Shown here: positions 4,726 to 5,338 of the stretch, piece by piece
Layout: each line of letters starts with the position of its first letter
Position numbering within the stretch: position 1 is the stretch's first letter
Source: Acidobacteria bacterium UBA7540
Lineage (GTDB): Bacteria; Acidobacteriota; Terriglobia; UBA7540
Direction of reading: 5' to 3'
Length of the DNA: 5,338 nt
Assembly: GCA_002478145.1 (NCBI GenBank)
Contig: DLMI01000190.1
Span: 1,010-6,347, forward strand
The notes under the pieces: generated by a model
Told to the model about the DNA's origin: nothing
The model's database searches: none
What the model saw: the letters and a program-made list of their open reading frames with translations, nothing else
Translations under genes and position numbers: made by a program

Positions 4726-5338
4726 GTGCCGATGAATCGCGGACGTACTATCTCGTTGAGCCTGCCTCCGTTCACACGCTGGGTGAAGCGGCTGATCTTG
4801 GTCTACGCCGGAATTTACCTCCTGATGGCGGTGATGGAGGTTGCATCTCCGTTCGCTCACGAATGGGTGCGATTCTACTTGGGACTGATCCCGAAGCTGG
4901 TAATGCACGGGATGGTGTGGCAGTTAATTACGTATTCCTTTCTACACTTTACGTTGCTGCATTTCCTCTTTAATGCCCTGGCCTTGTGGATGTTTGGTTC
5001 GCAGTTGGAAAGCGACTGGGGATCGAAACGCTTCGTGGAGTTCTATTTCTTTTGCACAGTTGCAGCGGCGCTCACCACGGTGGCCGTGAGTTACATGCAC
5101 GTGCCCGGTTTGTCTCCGGCAACCACCACTATTGGAGCCTCGGGCGGGATCTACGGCTTGCTGGTTGCGTTCGGCGTGCTGTACGGCGAGAGCGAAATCA
5201 TGATGTTTCCCCTGCCATTCCGGATCAAGGCCAAATATTTTATCTGGGGAATCGTCTTCTTGACGCTAGTGGGAGCAGTCCAGGAGATCGGCGGCGTAAA
5301 CAATTTCGCGCACCTTGGCGGATTGCTCTTCGGCTACC
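4726..5338 (+). CDS. Rhomboid family intramembrane serine protease (3'-truncated by window edge)
   Basis: The frame is open to the window end; about 202 residues are visible counting from the ATG at 4732. Several hydrophobic segments fit the six-helix rhomboid core (about 20-38, 64-90, 101-121, 137-152, 168-186, 192 onward). Family motifs are all present: HFLFN (77-81), matching the HxxxN of helix 2; GASGGIYG with the nucleophile S137; and FAHLGG with the general base H194. Rhomboids cut membrane proteins within or near their transmembrane segment; the substrate is unknown. Catalytic residues are intact, so it should be an active protease and not an inactive homologue. The in-frame stop TGA at 4714-4716 limits the start to GTG 4726 or ATG 4732. 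GAGA lies seven bases before the GTG, while the ATG has no convincing ribosome site, so I give the GTG with low certainty. It follows the M28 gene by 70 bases, across a probable terminator. Confidence 0.92.
   Translation, partial: MPMNRGRTISLSLPPFTRWVKRLILVYAGIYLLMAVMEVASPFAHEWVRFYLGLIPKLVMHGMVWQLITYSFLHFTLLHFLFNALALWMFGSQLESDWGSKRFVEFYFFCTVAAALTTVAVSYMHVPGLSPATTTIGASGGIYGLLVAFGVLYGESEIMMFPLPFRIKAKYFIWGIVFLTLVGAVQEIGGVNNFAHLGGLLFGY

Noticed and set aside
4371..4908. Overlapping antisense frames on - over the end of the M28 gene and the start of the rhomboid gene
   Set aside because: They are Arg/Ser-rich, lack ribosome sites and lie opposite the FN3-like domain and rhomboid helices.

Overview
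The window looks like a chromosomal stretch of a moderately GC-rich Gram-negative-type bacterium. The gene mix is a bactofilin, LemA, small secreted carboxypeptidase-regulatory-like proteins, a LysW-like zinc ribbon, a secreted M28 peptidase with a C-terminal FN3-like domain, and a rhomboid protease. Together these suggest Acidobacteriota (Terriglobia-like). That placement is inference from gene content; no marker gene is present.

Layout, left to right. (1) The 3' end of a bactofilin gene on + (1-348) is followed by a strong intrinsic terminator (378-424). (2) Four transcription blocks then read leftwards. A LysW-like gene (2885-3082) is tightly followed by two small exported proteins with a carboxypeptidase-regulatory-like fold (2458-2898 and 2048-2437); these three form a probable operon behind a promoter with a perfect TTGACA box. 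After a gap of about 124 bases comes an exported 198-residue protein (1327-1923) whose motif layout resembles the VasI/TagO family, closed by a textbook terminator (1273-1304). Beyond that lies lemA (579-1166), which converges on the bactofilin gene. (3) The 160-base divergent region 3083-3242 carries promoter-like boxes on both strands. (4) Rightwards from it run a secreted M28 zinc peptidase (3243-4655), a probable terminator (4664-4701), and a rhomboid intramembrane protease that runs off the right edge (4726-5338).

The common theme is the cell envelope: cytoskeletal scaffold, membrane-anchored LemA, four exported proteins and one intramembrane protease. Only the LysW-like protein is clearly cytoplasmic. 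No RNA genes, mobile elements, CRISPR arrays or long repeats were seen. The longest gene-free stretch is 349-578 (about 230 bases), which holds the bactofilin terminator and otherwise nothing I can identify. No evidently new multi-gene system is visible. The points most worth checking are the LysW-like protein lacking the carrier C-terminus, its coupling to exported proteins, and the VasI-like exported protein outside any type VI secretion context.
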